In this document: one piece after another, positions 7,728-15,531 of the stretch
Position numbering within the stretch: the first letter of the stretch is position 1
Layout of the letters: the number at the start of each line of letters is the position of its first letter
Source: Rhizobium lentis
GTDB lineage: Bacteria; Pseudomonadota; Alphaproteobacteria; Rhizobiales; Rhizobiaceae
Direction of reading: 5' to 3'
Assembly (NCBI RefSeq): GCF_014200175.1
Contig: NZ_JACHBD010000014.1
Coordinates: 62,001 to 126,000, forward strand
Length of the DNA: 64,000 bases
Translations under genes and position numbers: made by a program
Notes under the pieces: generated by a model
Told to the model about the DNA's origin: nothing
Database searches by the model: none
What the model saw: the letters and a program-made list of their open reading frames with translations, nothing else

Positions 7728-9254
7728 ATGAGTATGCTTGTCGAGATGGTCGGCATAAACAAGTCCTTTGGTGCGGCCAAAGTCCTGTCGAATGTTCAAT
7801 TTTCGCTTGAACGCGGCTCCGTCCACGCATTGATGGGCGAGAACGGGGCGGGAAAATCCACGCTGATGCGAATTCTGGCCGGCGTCTATCAACAGACCGC
7901 TGGACGCATCCGTCTGCGAGGAGAAGAGGTGACCTTCCGTTCCCCCAAGGAAGCGCGTCTCGCCGGGGTGTCGACAGTGTTTCAGGAGTTCACCCTCATC
8001 CCCAATCTCACGGTCGCCGAAAACATGTTTCTTGGACACGAACCGCGGCGTGCCGATGGGTCGATAGACACCGCCGAGGTCGTCGAGCGATCCCGCAAGC
8101 TGCTTGTCGACGTTTTCCCTCAACTGGACGCCACGGCGATTGTGGAAACGCTGACGGTTGCCCAGCAGCAGGCAGTGGAAATCGCCAAAGGTCTGACATC
8201 CAATGCCGATGTCTTCATTTTCGATGAACCGACCGCGGCACTAAACTCGACGGACGTCGCTCATCTCTTCAAGGTCATTCGCGATCTGAAGGCGCAAGGG
8301 AAGGCTGTCGTCTACATCTCGCATCGGATGAACGAGGTGTTCGAACTGTGCGACACCATCACCGTCATGAAGGATGGGGCTTGGGTAAAGACAGCCAGGG
8401 CAGAAGACTTCAATCTCCAAACGCTTGTGGCAAACATGGTTGGACGCGAGCTTCAGAATTTCTTTCCGCCGAGGGCGCAGACCATTGGGTCGCCGATGCT
8501 CGACGTGGCAGGGCTTCGTCTCAATGACCATGGCCCGCCAGTCGGTTTTTCCGTACGCACGGGCGAGATCATCGGACTGGCCGGGCTGGAAGGCCAGGGG
8601 CAGCGCGAAATCATGCGTGCGGTCGTCGGGGTCGAAACCGCCGCAGTTGTGACCGTCCGGCGTCGCCGCGACGATAGCATGATCGGTGTGAACGTATCCT
8701 CCGGCTTTTCGAGTGCGATCTCAGCCGGCATTGGTTTCATTCCTGAAGACCGCAAGCAGGAAGGCTTATTTCTTCGGCTTCCGATCTACGATAACATCGC
8801 ACTTGGCAAGCAGTTGAACCGGAACATGGCGAGCGTTGCATGGCGTTCCATCTCCAGGGTTCACGATGTCATAAAGTCGCTCCGTGTTGCGGCTGCCGAC
8901 CCAGCCTCGCCCGTCGGCAAACTTTCGGGCGGAAACCAGCAAAAGGTCCTTCTTGGCCGCTGGCTGCTTTCGGGGGTTGATATCCTTGTCATCGAGGAGC
9001 CGACACGTGGCGTCGATGTCGGCGCTAAAGCGGAAATCTATAAGCTGCTTCGCGATTTTGCCGATCGTGGCGGTGCAGTGATCGTCTCGTCACGCGAGCA
9101 CCCCGAACTGATCGGGCTCTGTGACAACATCCTGGTCGTTCACGACAAAAAGATCGTCGGACAGATGCCCGCGCTTGATGCCACAGAGGAAACCATCCTG
9201 GGAACCGCACTCGGTTCGAACTCCGCGCACGATCCGCGCGCCGCTGTTCATTGA
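7728..9254 (+). CDS. Sugar ABC transporter ATP-binding protein (two ABC domains)
   Basis: The protein of about 508 residues has two fused ABC domains, as in RbsA/MglA. The first domain has a Walker A GENGAGKST near residue 42 and a Walker B VFIFDEPTAAL. The second has the signature KLSGGNQQKVLLGRWL and ILVIEEPTRGVDV, with a degenerate Walker A, which is normal for this family. It energises uptake through the two permeases downstream. Start choice: ATG at 7728 follows GGAAG with five bases between; ATG codons at 7716 and 7734 are alternatives. Confidence 0.92.
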   Translation: MSMLVEMVGINKSFGAAKVLSNVQFSLERGSVHALMGENGAGKSTLMRILAGVYQQTAGRIRLRGEEVTFRSPKEARLAGVSTVFQEFTLIPNLTVAENMFLGHEPRRADGSIDTAEVVERSRKLLVDVFPQLDATAIVETLTVAQQQAVEIAKGLTSNADVFIFDEPTAALNSTDVAHLFKVIRDLKAQGKAVVYISHRMNEVFELCDTITVMKDGAWVKTARAEDFNLQTLVANMVGRELQNFFPPRAQTIGSPMLDVAGLRLNDHGPPVGFSVRTGEIIGLAGLEGQGQREIMRAVVGVETAAVVTVRRRRDDSMIGVNVSSGFSSAISAGIGFIPEDRKQEGLFLRLPIYDNIALGKQLNRNMASVAWRSISRVHDVIKSLRVAAADPASPVGKLSGGNQQKVLLGRWLLSGVDILVIEEPTRGVDVGAKAEIYKLLRDFADRGGAVIVSSREHPELIGLCDNILVVHDKKIVGQMPALDATEETILGTALGSNSAHDPRAAVH

Positions 9255-9263
9255 GGAGGATAC

Positions 9264-10205
9264 ATGAATACCGTCGCAAAGTTCCTGAAGGCACCCTATA
9301 GGGCGGGTGCGATCCGGCTGTCGATCGGGACGCTATTCGTGCTGGTGGTCGCCTCGGTTATCCTGCTTCCACAATTTCTGGCGCCGGAGAATCTGTCGAA
9401 CCTGCTGGCCCAATCCACTGTTCTTGTCATTTCTGCGCTAGGCCAGACCTTTGTGATCCTGACGGGCGGCCTAGACGTTTCCGTTGGTTCGATCATCAGC
9501 GTGACGACTACGATCATGACACTCGACATGCCCGAGGTTGTCCGTGTCATGCTTTGCATTGCGGTTGCGATCGCATTCGGATTGTCGAATGGCTACGGCG
9601 TAGCCAGGCTCAACGTCCATCCGATCATCATGACCCTGGCAACCATGGGTATCGGCCAGGGATTGGCGCTTATCATTCTTCCTATCCCCGGCGGGAAGGT
9701 GCCCGAATGGCTTTCGGCGTCAGTCGCGGGTTCCGTTGGGCCCGTGCCAAACTCGCTGCTCTGGCTGATCGTCGCCACGTTCGTTGCTGCCTGGTTGCTT
9801 TATCGCAGACCGTTTGGCCTTTACCTGTTCGCTTCGGGTGGTAACGACTTCAATGCCCGCATGAATGGCGTCCCGGTCGAGCGCACAGTCATCAAGGCCT
9901 ACATCCTGTCGGCGCTATTTGCTTGCGCTGCCGGGATGTTCCTCGCAGGTCGCCTTGCCTCGGGCGATCCCAAGGGGGGCGCCACATTCGGAATTGAATC
10001 CGTTACCGCAGCAGCGCTCGGGGGTGTTCACCTGGCTGGCGGTATCGGCAGCATCCTCGGCACTGTAGCCGGCGCGGCTATCCTCGGCATCGTCAACAAC
10101 GTGATGAACCTCGCTAACGTCTCGGCATTCCTCCAGTCGGTCGTGAAGGGCCTTCTGCTGCTAGCACTCGTCGTCTCACAGCGTCGCAAAACGATCGGAC
10201 TTTGA
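9264..10205 (+). CDS. Sugar-type ABC transporter permease (RbsC family), first
   Basis: The 313-residue hydrophobic protein has roughly eight to ten membrane segments and the CUT2 permease hallmark TGGLDVSVGSIISV near residue 68. The conserved tail region reads ALGGVHLAGGIGSILGTVAGA and mediates contact with the ATPase. A strong GAGGAGG site precedes the ATG, and the gene follows the ATPase gene by nine bases. It forms the translocation pore together with the next permease. Confidence 0.92.
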   Translation: MNTVAKFLKAPYRAGAIRLSIGTLFVLVVASVILLPQFLAPENLSNLLAQSTVLVISALGQTFVILTGGLDVSVGSIISVTTTIMTLDMPEVVRVMLCIAVAIAFGLSNGYGVARLNVHPIIMTLATMGIGQGLALIILPIPGGKVPEWLSASVAGSVGPVPNSLLWLIVATFVAAWLLYRRPFGLYLFASGGNDFNARMNGVPVERTVIKAYILSALFACAAGMFLAGRLASGDPKGGATFGIESVTAAALGGVHLAGGIGSILGTVAGAAILGIVNNVMNLANVSAFLQSVVKGLLLLALVVSQRRKTIGL

Positions 10206-11209
10206 AAGAGATGGACCTCTCGATGACCACAACGGATGCGAAAATTGAGATGCCATCGCGCACTCTCACCGCCAGGCGCATACTTTCCTGGGTGCTCGGT
10301 TTGCCCCCGGCATATTACGTGCTCGCAATCCTGATCGCTGTGGCCCCCGCTGTAAGCGCGACGCTGATCAATCCAAACTATTGGTTCGTGATCCTGAAAC
10401 AGTCAGCGCCGCTTGGGATCGCGGTGCTGGCGCAATCTCTTGTCATGCGGGTGCGTTCTATTGATCTCTCGGTCAGTGGCGTGTTTGCTTTTTCGATCTA
10501 TCTCGCCAGCTCCGGGCTCCTCAACAGTTACCCGCCCTTCGTCACGGTCCTGATGCCGATCGTCATCGGCCTTGCCGTCGGTCTGATCAACGGCGCCCTC
10601 GTGGCCTATGTCCGCGCCTCCGCGGTCATCGCGACGCTGAGCGTATCGGCGATCCTCATCGGGATCATCCAATTCATGAGTTCGGGCCGTGCACCGGGTT
10701 CGACACCAAGCTGGCTTCGCGTCCTGACGAGCGGGAACATCTACGGCCTGTCTTACTCCGTGATCGTCTGGATCGGGATTTCCGTTCTCGTCGCATTAGC
10801 GTTCCGCTTCTTGATCCTCGGGCGCTACTTCCGCGCTGTCGGCGACAATCCGAGGGCGGCGGAGATAACAGGCATACCTCTGGCCCGCACGATTTTTGTC
10901 TCCCATACGCTTGCGGGCACGCTGACAGGCATCGCCGCCCTGGTTCAGGTGTCGGCTCTGGCCGTTGGCACGATCAAGCCCGGCTTCGACACCTTCATGA
11001 ACGCTCTCGCCGCGACGATTCTCGGTGGGGTGACGTTCGGCGTCGACCGCGGTGGCGTCGCGGGGCCTTTCGTGGCGGTCGTCGCCTTCAGTTTCCTCTT
11101 CGCGATGTTGACGGTGTTCGGCATCCAGGAGCCCGGCAAGCTGATCGTCCAGGGCGGGATCATCGCGCTTGCTGCGATCATTTACGGAGCACGCGTCGGC
11201 CGCGTCTAG
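10202..11209 (+). CDS. Sugar-type ABC transporter permease (RbsC family), second
   Basis: The 335-residue membrane protein has the same overall fold as its neighbour. The usual glycine-rich motif is diverged (RVRSIDLSVSGVFAFSI near residue 82), and the C-terminal loop ATILGGVTFGVDRGGVAGPF is conserved. It overlaps the stop of the first permease by four bases. ATG codons at 10211 and 10223 are alternative starts. Two different permeases imply a heterodimeric pore, as in the second importer at 28.6-32.1 kb. Confidence 0.9.
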   Translation: MKEMDLSMTTTDAKIEMPSRTLTARRILSWVLGLPPAYYVLAILIAVAPAVSATLINPNYWFVILKQSAPLGIAVLAQSLVMRVRSIDLSVSGVFAFSIYLASSGLLNSYPPFVTVLMPIVIGLAVGLINGALVAYVRASAVIATLSVSAILIGIIQFMSSGRAPGSTPSWLRVLTSGNIYGLSYSVIVWIGISVLVALAFRFLILGRYFRAVGDNPRAAEITGIPLARTIFVSHTLAGTLTGIAALVQVSALAVGTIKPGFDTFMNALAATILGGVTFGVDRGGVAGPFVAVVAFSFLFAMLTVFGIQEPGKLIVQGGIIALAAIIYGARVGRV

Positions 11210-11271
11210 CCGCAAGGATCTGCCAAACAGGTCATTCCCGGTGTCAACGCGGGAGAATGCAGGAGATAAGA

Positions 11272-12423
11272 ATGGTGAAGATAACGGCGGCCGTGGCCGC
11301 AAAACCGAAAGCTCCGCTTGAGTTTCGTGAACTCGAGCTGGCGGATCCAGAAGGCAATGAAATTCTCGTGCGGACGGTCGCCACGGGCATCTGCCATACC
11401 GACCTGTTGCTCCGTGATGGGATATTTGGGCCTCCCGCCCCGGTCATACCAGGACATGAAGGTGTTGGTATCGTCGAGGCCATCGGGGCGGACGTCCAAG
11501 GTTTAAGGGTGGGCGACCACGTTGCGCTCAGCCAGAGTTCATGTGGCTTCTGCGGCGATTGCCGGCGCTCTCACCCGATGAACTGCCAGAACTACACCCA
11601 GTACAATCTGACGGGGCTTCGTCCGAACGGCAAGAAGGCCTTGCTGTGTGATGAAGTCGGCATCGGCAGCAACTTTGTCGGCCAGTCATCCTTCGCGACC
11701 CACATCCTGGCGACTGAAAACAACGCCGCGCAGCTTCCCAAGGATTTCGACCTGACGAATGCGGCCCCGCTCGGTTGCGGCATGGCAACGGGAGCAGGTA
11801 CCGTCATCAACGCCATGAAGCCGGAGATCGGTCAAACCATTGCCGTGTTCGGCGCGGGAGCGGTCGGCATGGCTGCGGTGATGGCCGCCAAGGTCCGGCG
11901 GTGCAGCAAGATCATCATCATCGACCTGAACGAGCAGCGTTTGGCCATGGCTGAGACGTTGGGCGCGACCCACGCTATCAACGGCAGGGACCCAGACGTC
12001 GTGGAGCAGATCCACGCCTTGACGGGCGGCGGTGCCGATTTTGCGATCGACGCCGTGGGTATCGTTCCCGTCATCCTGAACACGATCAAATGCACGCGGG
12101 CAGGGGGTCATGTCGTCCTCCTCGGGCTCGACGCGCTCGGCAAGGATATTCCAATCCCGCTGGACCTCATGGTCTTCAACCGGAAAATTCAGGGTGCCAT
12201 CCTCGGGGATCAGATCCCGCAGCTCTTCATCCCCCAACTGGTCGAACTAAACCAGGCCGGCCTGTTTCCGTTCCAGAAGCTGATCACAAAGTACCCGTTC
12301 GAGAAAATCAACGAGGCCATCGCCGATGCCGAAGCTGGCCGCGTGATCAAGCCCGTCATCGTCTTCAATAGGAGCTTCCCACATGCCATCGAGCAAGTCC
12401 GACGAACAGCATCTCATCGTTGA
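11272..12423 (+). CDS. Zinc-dependent aryl-alcohol-type dehydrogenase
   Basis: ATG at 11272 is preferred because GGAGATAAGA lies directly before it; an upstream ATG at 11257 places the ribosome site inside the gene. The 383-residue enzyme has the catalytic zinc motifs GICHTD and GHEGVG and the structural knuckle SCGFCGDCRRSHPMNC near residue 89. It also has PLGCGMATGAG and a GAGAVG nucleotide site followed by IDLNE. It is a close paralogue of the enzyme at 4810-5916. Position behind the importer suggests it oxidises the imported compound or an alcohol intermediate. The C-terminal dozen residues overlap the next gene. Confidence 0.88.
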   Translation: MVKITAAVAAKPKAPLEFRELELADPEGNEILVRTVATGICHTDLLLRDGIFGPPAPVIPGHEGVGIVEAIGADVQGLRVGDHVALSQSSCGFCGDCRRSHPMNCQNYTQYNLTGLRPNGKKALLCDEVGIGSNFVGQSSFATHILATENNAAQLPKDFDLTNAAPLGCGMATGAGTVINAMKPEIGQTIAVFGAGAVGMAAVMAAKVRRCSKIIIIDLNEQRLAMAETLGATHAINGRDPDVVEQIHALTGGGADFAIDAVGIVPVILNTIKCTRAGGHVVLLGLDALGKDIPIPLDLMVFNRKIQGAILGDQIPQLFIPQLVELNQAGLFPFQKLITKYPFEKINEAIADAEAGRVIKPVIVFNRSFPHAIEQVRRTASHR

Positions 12424-12694
12424 GTTTAAAACATCGACGCGTAACCGGGACCGTGTCAACACACTGCTCCAGGAGTTTGTCGGCCCTGCCCGCGAGGAAG
12501 AGGGCTGCCTTTACTACAACCTCTACCAGCGCTCCGACGAGCCGAATACGTTCTTCATTCTCGATGGTTGGGCAAACGAGGAGGCAGCCGCGCGTCACGG
12601 AGAATCTGCGAACGTCAAGCGTGTTCTCGAACCGCTGCTTCCGTTGCTGGTAAGCCCCCCTTCCATCATTGTGAGCAGTCGCATCAGCGACTGA
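12383..12694 (+). CDS. ABM-domain (antibiotic biosynthesis/quinol) monooxygenase-like protein
   Basis: The 103-residue protein has the pattern of the small ferredoxin-like ABM fold: a long amphipathic helix (DRVNTLLQEFVGPAREEEG), then CLYYNLYQRSDEPNTFFILDGW, then a second helix. Family members act as cofactor-free monooxygenases or as dimeric helper proteins. The start lies 41 bases inside the dehydrogenase gene, so the two are probably translated together. The substrate is unknown. Confidence 0.8.
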   Translation: MPSSKSDEQHLIVEFKTSTRNRDRVNTLLQEFVGPAREEEGCLYYNLYQRSDEPNTFFILDGWANEEAAARHGESANVKRVLEPLLPLLVSPPSIIVSSRISD

Positions 12695-12771
12695 GCTTGC
12701 GATCGTGCAACACCGAAGGACGCGCTTCGATCCGAGGCGGGTTTTTTTCCAAAGGCTCGCGGGAGGACGAA

Positions 12772-14034
12772 ATGGAGCATCGAGTTGTCATCGTGGGAGG
12801 CGGTTTCGCCGGCCTCCAATTGGCCAAGGATCTCAAATGTCCAAACCTTTCGATCACGATCGTCGACAGACGCAATCATCACCTGTTCCAGCCGCTGCTC
12901 TATCAGGTCGCAACGACCGTCCTGGCGACCTCCGAGATTGCCTGGCCCATTCGCGCGGTCTTCCGTGGAAGGAAAGATGTCACAACGCTTCTTGGCGAGG
13001 TCGTGGGCGTCGATGTCGAGAAGCGGCTTGTCTCGCTCAAGGGCGGTCATGCCATTCCCTACGATACCCTTGTTCTCGCAACAGGGGCCCGTCACGCGTA
13101 TTTCGGCCGGGATGAATGGGAGCCTTTCGCGCCCGGACTGAAGGCGTTGGAAGACGCCACCACCATCCGCCGTCGTCTTCTCCTGGCGTTCGAAAAGGCG
13201 GAGCTGGAAACCGATCCCCAAGCGCGGGCCGCAATGCTGACCTTCTCGATAATCGGCGCCGGACCGACAGGCGTCGAGATGGCCGGGATCATCGCCGAAC
13301 TGGCTCAAAGGACGCTTGTCGAGGAATTCAGAAACATCGATACGACTTTGGCGCGTATTCTTCTTGTAGAGGCAGGACCGCGTGTTCTGCCTGTTTTCCA
13401 CGAGGCGTTATCGCAATACGCCGAGCGATCCCTTGCGTCGATGGGCGTGGAGGTTCGCACGGGACGGCCGGTAACCGACTGCACCGAGGAAGGTATATCG
13501 ATCGGGGACGAGTTCGTCCCGAGCCGTACGGTCATATGGGCGGCGGGCGTGCAGGCATCCAAGGCCGCCGTATGGGTCGGGGCGGAGACAGATCGAGCAG
13601 GGCGGGCTATCGTGCAGCCCGACCTCACGATCTCAGAACACCCGGAGATCTTCGTTGTCGGCGATACCGCGAGCGTTAAGACCGGCGAGGGAATGCCGGT
13701 TCCTGGTATCGCTCCTGCCGCAAAGCAGCAGGGAAAATACGTCGCCCAGGTGATCAAGGCCCGCCTTAAGCAGCGCTCAGCGCCGCCTCCCTTCAAGTAC
13801 AGGCATCTTGGTAATCTTGCCACCATAGGGCCAAGCTCCGCGGTGATCGATTTCGGCAGGCTTCGGCTCAAGGGCTCCATCGCCTGGTGGATCTGGGGCT
13901 TTGCCCACATCTACTTTTTGATCGGAACACGGAGCCGCATGGCGGTCGCGCTCAGCTGGCTTTGGGCATTTACCTCCGGACACCACTCTGCCCGCCTTAT
14001 TACCCAGAAGGAGACGCTGAAGGACGAGGTCTAG
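12772..14034 (+). CDS. NDH-2-like FAD-dependent NADH dehydrogenase
   Basis: ATG at 12772 follows GGGAGGACGAA; the open frame before it is not coding. The 420-residue protein starts with the FAD-binding VVIVGGGFAGLQLA. It carries a second dinucleotide motif, IIGAGPTGVEMAG, near residue 160 and the FAD-contacting FVVGDTASV near 292. The C-terminal part (WWIWGFAHIYFLIG onward) is hydrophobic and fits membrane attachment. NDH-2 enzymes pass electrons from NADH to quinone without pumping protons. In this operon it could re-oxidise NADH made by the dehydrogenase just upstream. Confidence 0.88.
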   Translation: MEHRVVIVGGGFAGLQLAKDLKCPNLSITIVDRRNHHLFQPLLYQVATTVLATSEIAWPIRAVFRGRKDVTTLLGEVVGVDVEKRLVSLKGGHAIPYDTLVLATGARHAYFGRDEWEPFAPGLKALEDATTIRRRLLLAFEKAELETDPQARAAMLTFSIIGAGPTGVEMAGIIAELAQRTLVEEFRNIDTTLARILLVEAGPRVLPVFHEALSQYAERSLASMGVEVRTGRPVTDCTEEGISIGDEFVPSRTVIWAAGVQASKAAVWVGAETDRAGRAIVQPDLTISEHPEIFVVGDTASVKTGEGMPVPGIAPAAKQQGKYVAQVIKARLKQRSAPPPFKYRHLGNLATIGPSSAVIDFGRLRLKGSIAWWIWGFAHIYFLIGTRSRMAVALSWLWAFTSGHHSARLITQKETLKDEV

Positions 14035-14051
14035 CAGGGATTTATCAGTGA

Positions 14052-14071
14052 CGTGGCGGAAGCACGCCACG
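14052..14071 (+). terminator. Probable terminator of the first importer operon
   Basis: CGTGGCG and CGCCACG form a seven-pair stem with a six-base loop, 18 bases after the NDH-2 stop. The T-run is weak (CTTTCG), so efficiency is uncertain. Confidence 0.5.
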
Positions 14072-14129
14072 CTTTCGTGGGCATTGCGCGGAACGACCTT
14101 GTCACCTGCAGCTATTGAAGGAACGAAAC

Positions 14130-14315
14130 ATGAGCGAGTTTTTGAAAGACAGCATTATCATTCCACCGACCTCGACCGTGGAACGCGAGAATGGCGAGTG
14201 CCTATCTGAAGGCCAGTCTGCAATAGACGTTGACGCGCTCGACGATGCTGCGCGTGCAAGCGTTGAGGGCCAAACGAATGCCATACGCGTCAGAGAGCCG
14301 CGTGTGAAAGCGTAG
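14130..14315 (+). CDS. Small hypothetical protein
   Basis: A 61-residue frame starts at ATG 14130 with GAAGGAACG seven bases upstream, a good ribosome site. The peptide begins MSEFLKDSIIIPPTSTVERE and is acidic in the middle, with no signal peptide, membrane segment or known motif. It lies after the apparent terminator of the importer operon. It could be a real small gene or the surviving 5' end of a decayed gene, because the following 300 bases hold no clear coding sequence. Confidence 0.35.
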   Translation: MSEFLKDSIIIPPTSTVERENGECLSEGQSAIDVDALDDAARASVEGQTNAIRVREPRVKA

Positions 14316-14586
14316 GACTTTCCGGAAAGATGCCGTTCCCCAGAGACATCCATGGGCTGTTCCATGGAAGGTCCAACTGTGGCACGGCGAGACCAAACCG
14401 GCGCGGGCCAAAGACCTCGTGAAACCGGATCGATGGATTGTCCGTCGATCATCTTCCATGTCCTCATGGCTTGGGGTCGGAGAGGCGGGAGACAACGTGA
14501 TTTGGAGATAAGTGTGTGGTGGTTTCCCTGTTGAGATACGAACGAGTTGCTGGATCTCACGGTTTCACACATGGACCGTTTTCCGC
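14316..14586. other. Non-coding or decayed segment
   Basis: No frame with a recognisable motif was found on either strand. Two CCATGG copies, at 14350 and 14362, form a small inverted repeat. The stretch may be debris between the importer operon and the SDR-like gene. Confidence 0.35.
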
Positions 14587-15348
14587 GTGAAACCAGGATC
14601 TAAGACACACAACGCTTGCCGGACGCCGCCGACGGAAGGGTTTATCGAAGGAGGACAAAACGATGCCGGCTCTCATGCAGGCAAAGTATGCGTGTTGGTG
14701 GGCGCGTCAAACCCGGTCGGTTTCTGTCTTGCGCAGTCTTTCCTCGAAACTGGCTACCGTGTCGCCGTAGGTGACCTCGACCCTTCAGACTTCAGTTCAT
14801 TAACCGCAGTCTCGGGGACGAATTTGTTTCCGGTTAAGGTCAATTTGAATAGGGACGTGTATGTCAATTCAATGGTCGATCAGGTCTACCTACGCTGGAG
14901 CCGGGTCGATATTCTGGTGAACATAGCCTTCCGTCGCCGTGAATGCGCCGAACCGCTTTCCGCTACGGATCTTGGGCTTGATGCCGTCTCCAACCTGATA
15001 AGGGTGACAAGTGCTTTCGGCTCCCGCCTCCAGGGAGAGGAACTCGCTGTTGTGAATATCGCCTGGTTTGACGAGAAGTCGCTGCTAGAGGCCGACCGTG
15101 AAGCTGTGCTCCAAGCGGCCTTACGAACTACGACGAGTGCGATGGCGAAGAAGTATTTCGACTCGGGGCTTCGGATAAACGCTGTTCATACCAGAAATGC
15201 GCGTTCTACATCTTACGTTCAAAGTGAGACGCTTAGGACACTTGTTCAAGCTGTCCAATTCCTCGCAAATCCAGAACTGTCTGGAAAGCTCACGGGGAAC
15301 GTCCTGCACATCGACCTGAAACCTGACGATAGTCCTTTCCGAAGATAA
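14587..15348 (+). CDS. Degenerate SDR-like oxidoreductase, start uncertain
   Basis: The Rossmann-type start VCVLVGASNPVGFCLAQ and the SDR landmark WSRVDILVNIAF are clear, so the family is the short-chain dehydrogenases. The TGxxxGxG glycines are altered to GASNPVG, and no Tyr-x-x-x-Lys catalytic pair is present where expected. The only start with a good ribosome site is ATG 14663 behind GGAGG. That ATG is in a different frame and meets a stop after about 35 codons. In-frame alternatives are a GTG at 14587 or the frame opening at 14512. This looks like a gene with a 5' frameshift and lost active site, though a non-catalytic role cannot be excluded. Confidence 0.5.
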   Translation: MKPGSKTHNACRTPPTEGFIEGGQNDAGSHAGKVCVLVGASNPVGFCLAQSFLETGYRVAVGDLDPSDFSSLTAVSGTNLFPVKVNLNRDVYVNSMVDQVYLRWSRVDILVNIAFRRRECAEPLSATDLGLDAVSNLIRVTSAFGSRLQGEELAVVNIAWFDEKSLLEADREAVLQAALRTTTSAMAKKYFDSGLRINAVHTRNARSTSYVQSETLRTLVQAVQFLANPELSGKLTGNVLHIDLKPDDSPFRR

Positions 15349-15531
15349 CTCGAGAAGACATTAACTTGTCGTTAAGGTTGATAGTTTGAGCGTCAATTCG
15401 ACGTGGAAATCCTAACAAGATGTAAAGCACTTTGCATTTCCGCATTCGAACTTTCTTCCTCTTCGTTTAGGTCGAATAACTAAAACTCCAGAAATGGGCG
15501 GCAGTGCCCGCTTTAGTCATCTGGAGGTTTT

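Noticed and set aside
14102..14572. Minus-strand frame of 156 codons after the NDH-2 gene
   Set aside because: No motif or ribosome site; the opposite strand has a better-supported small gene at 14130.
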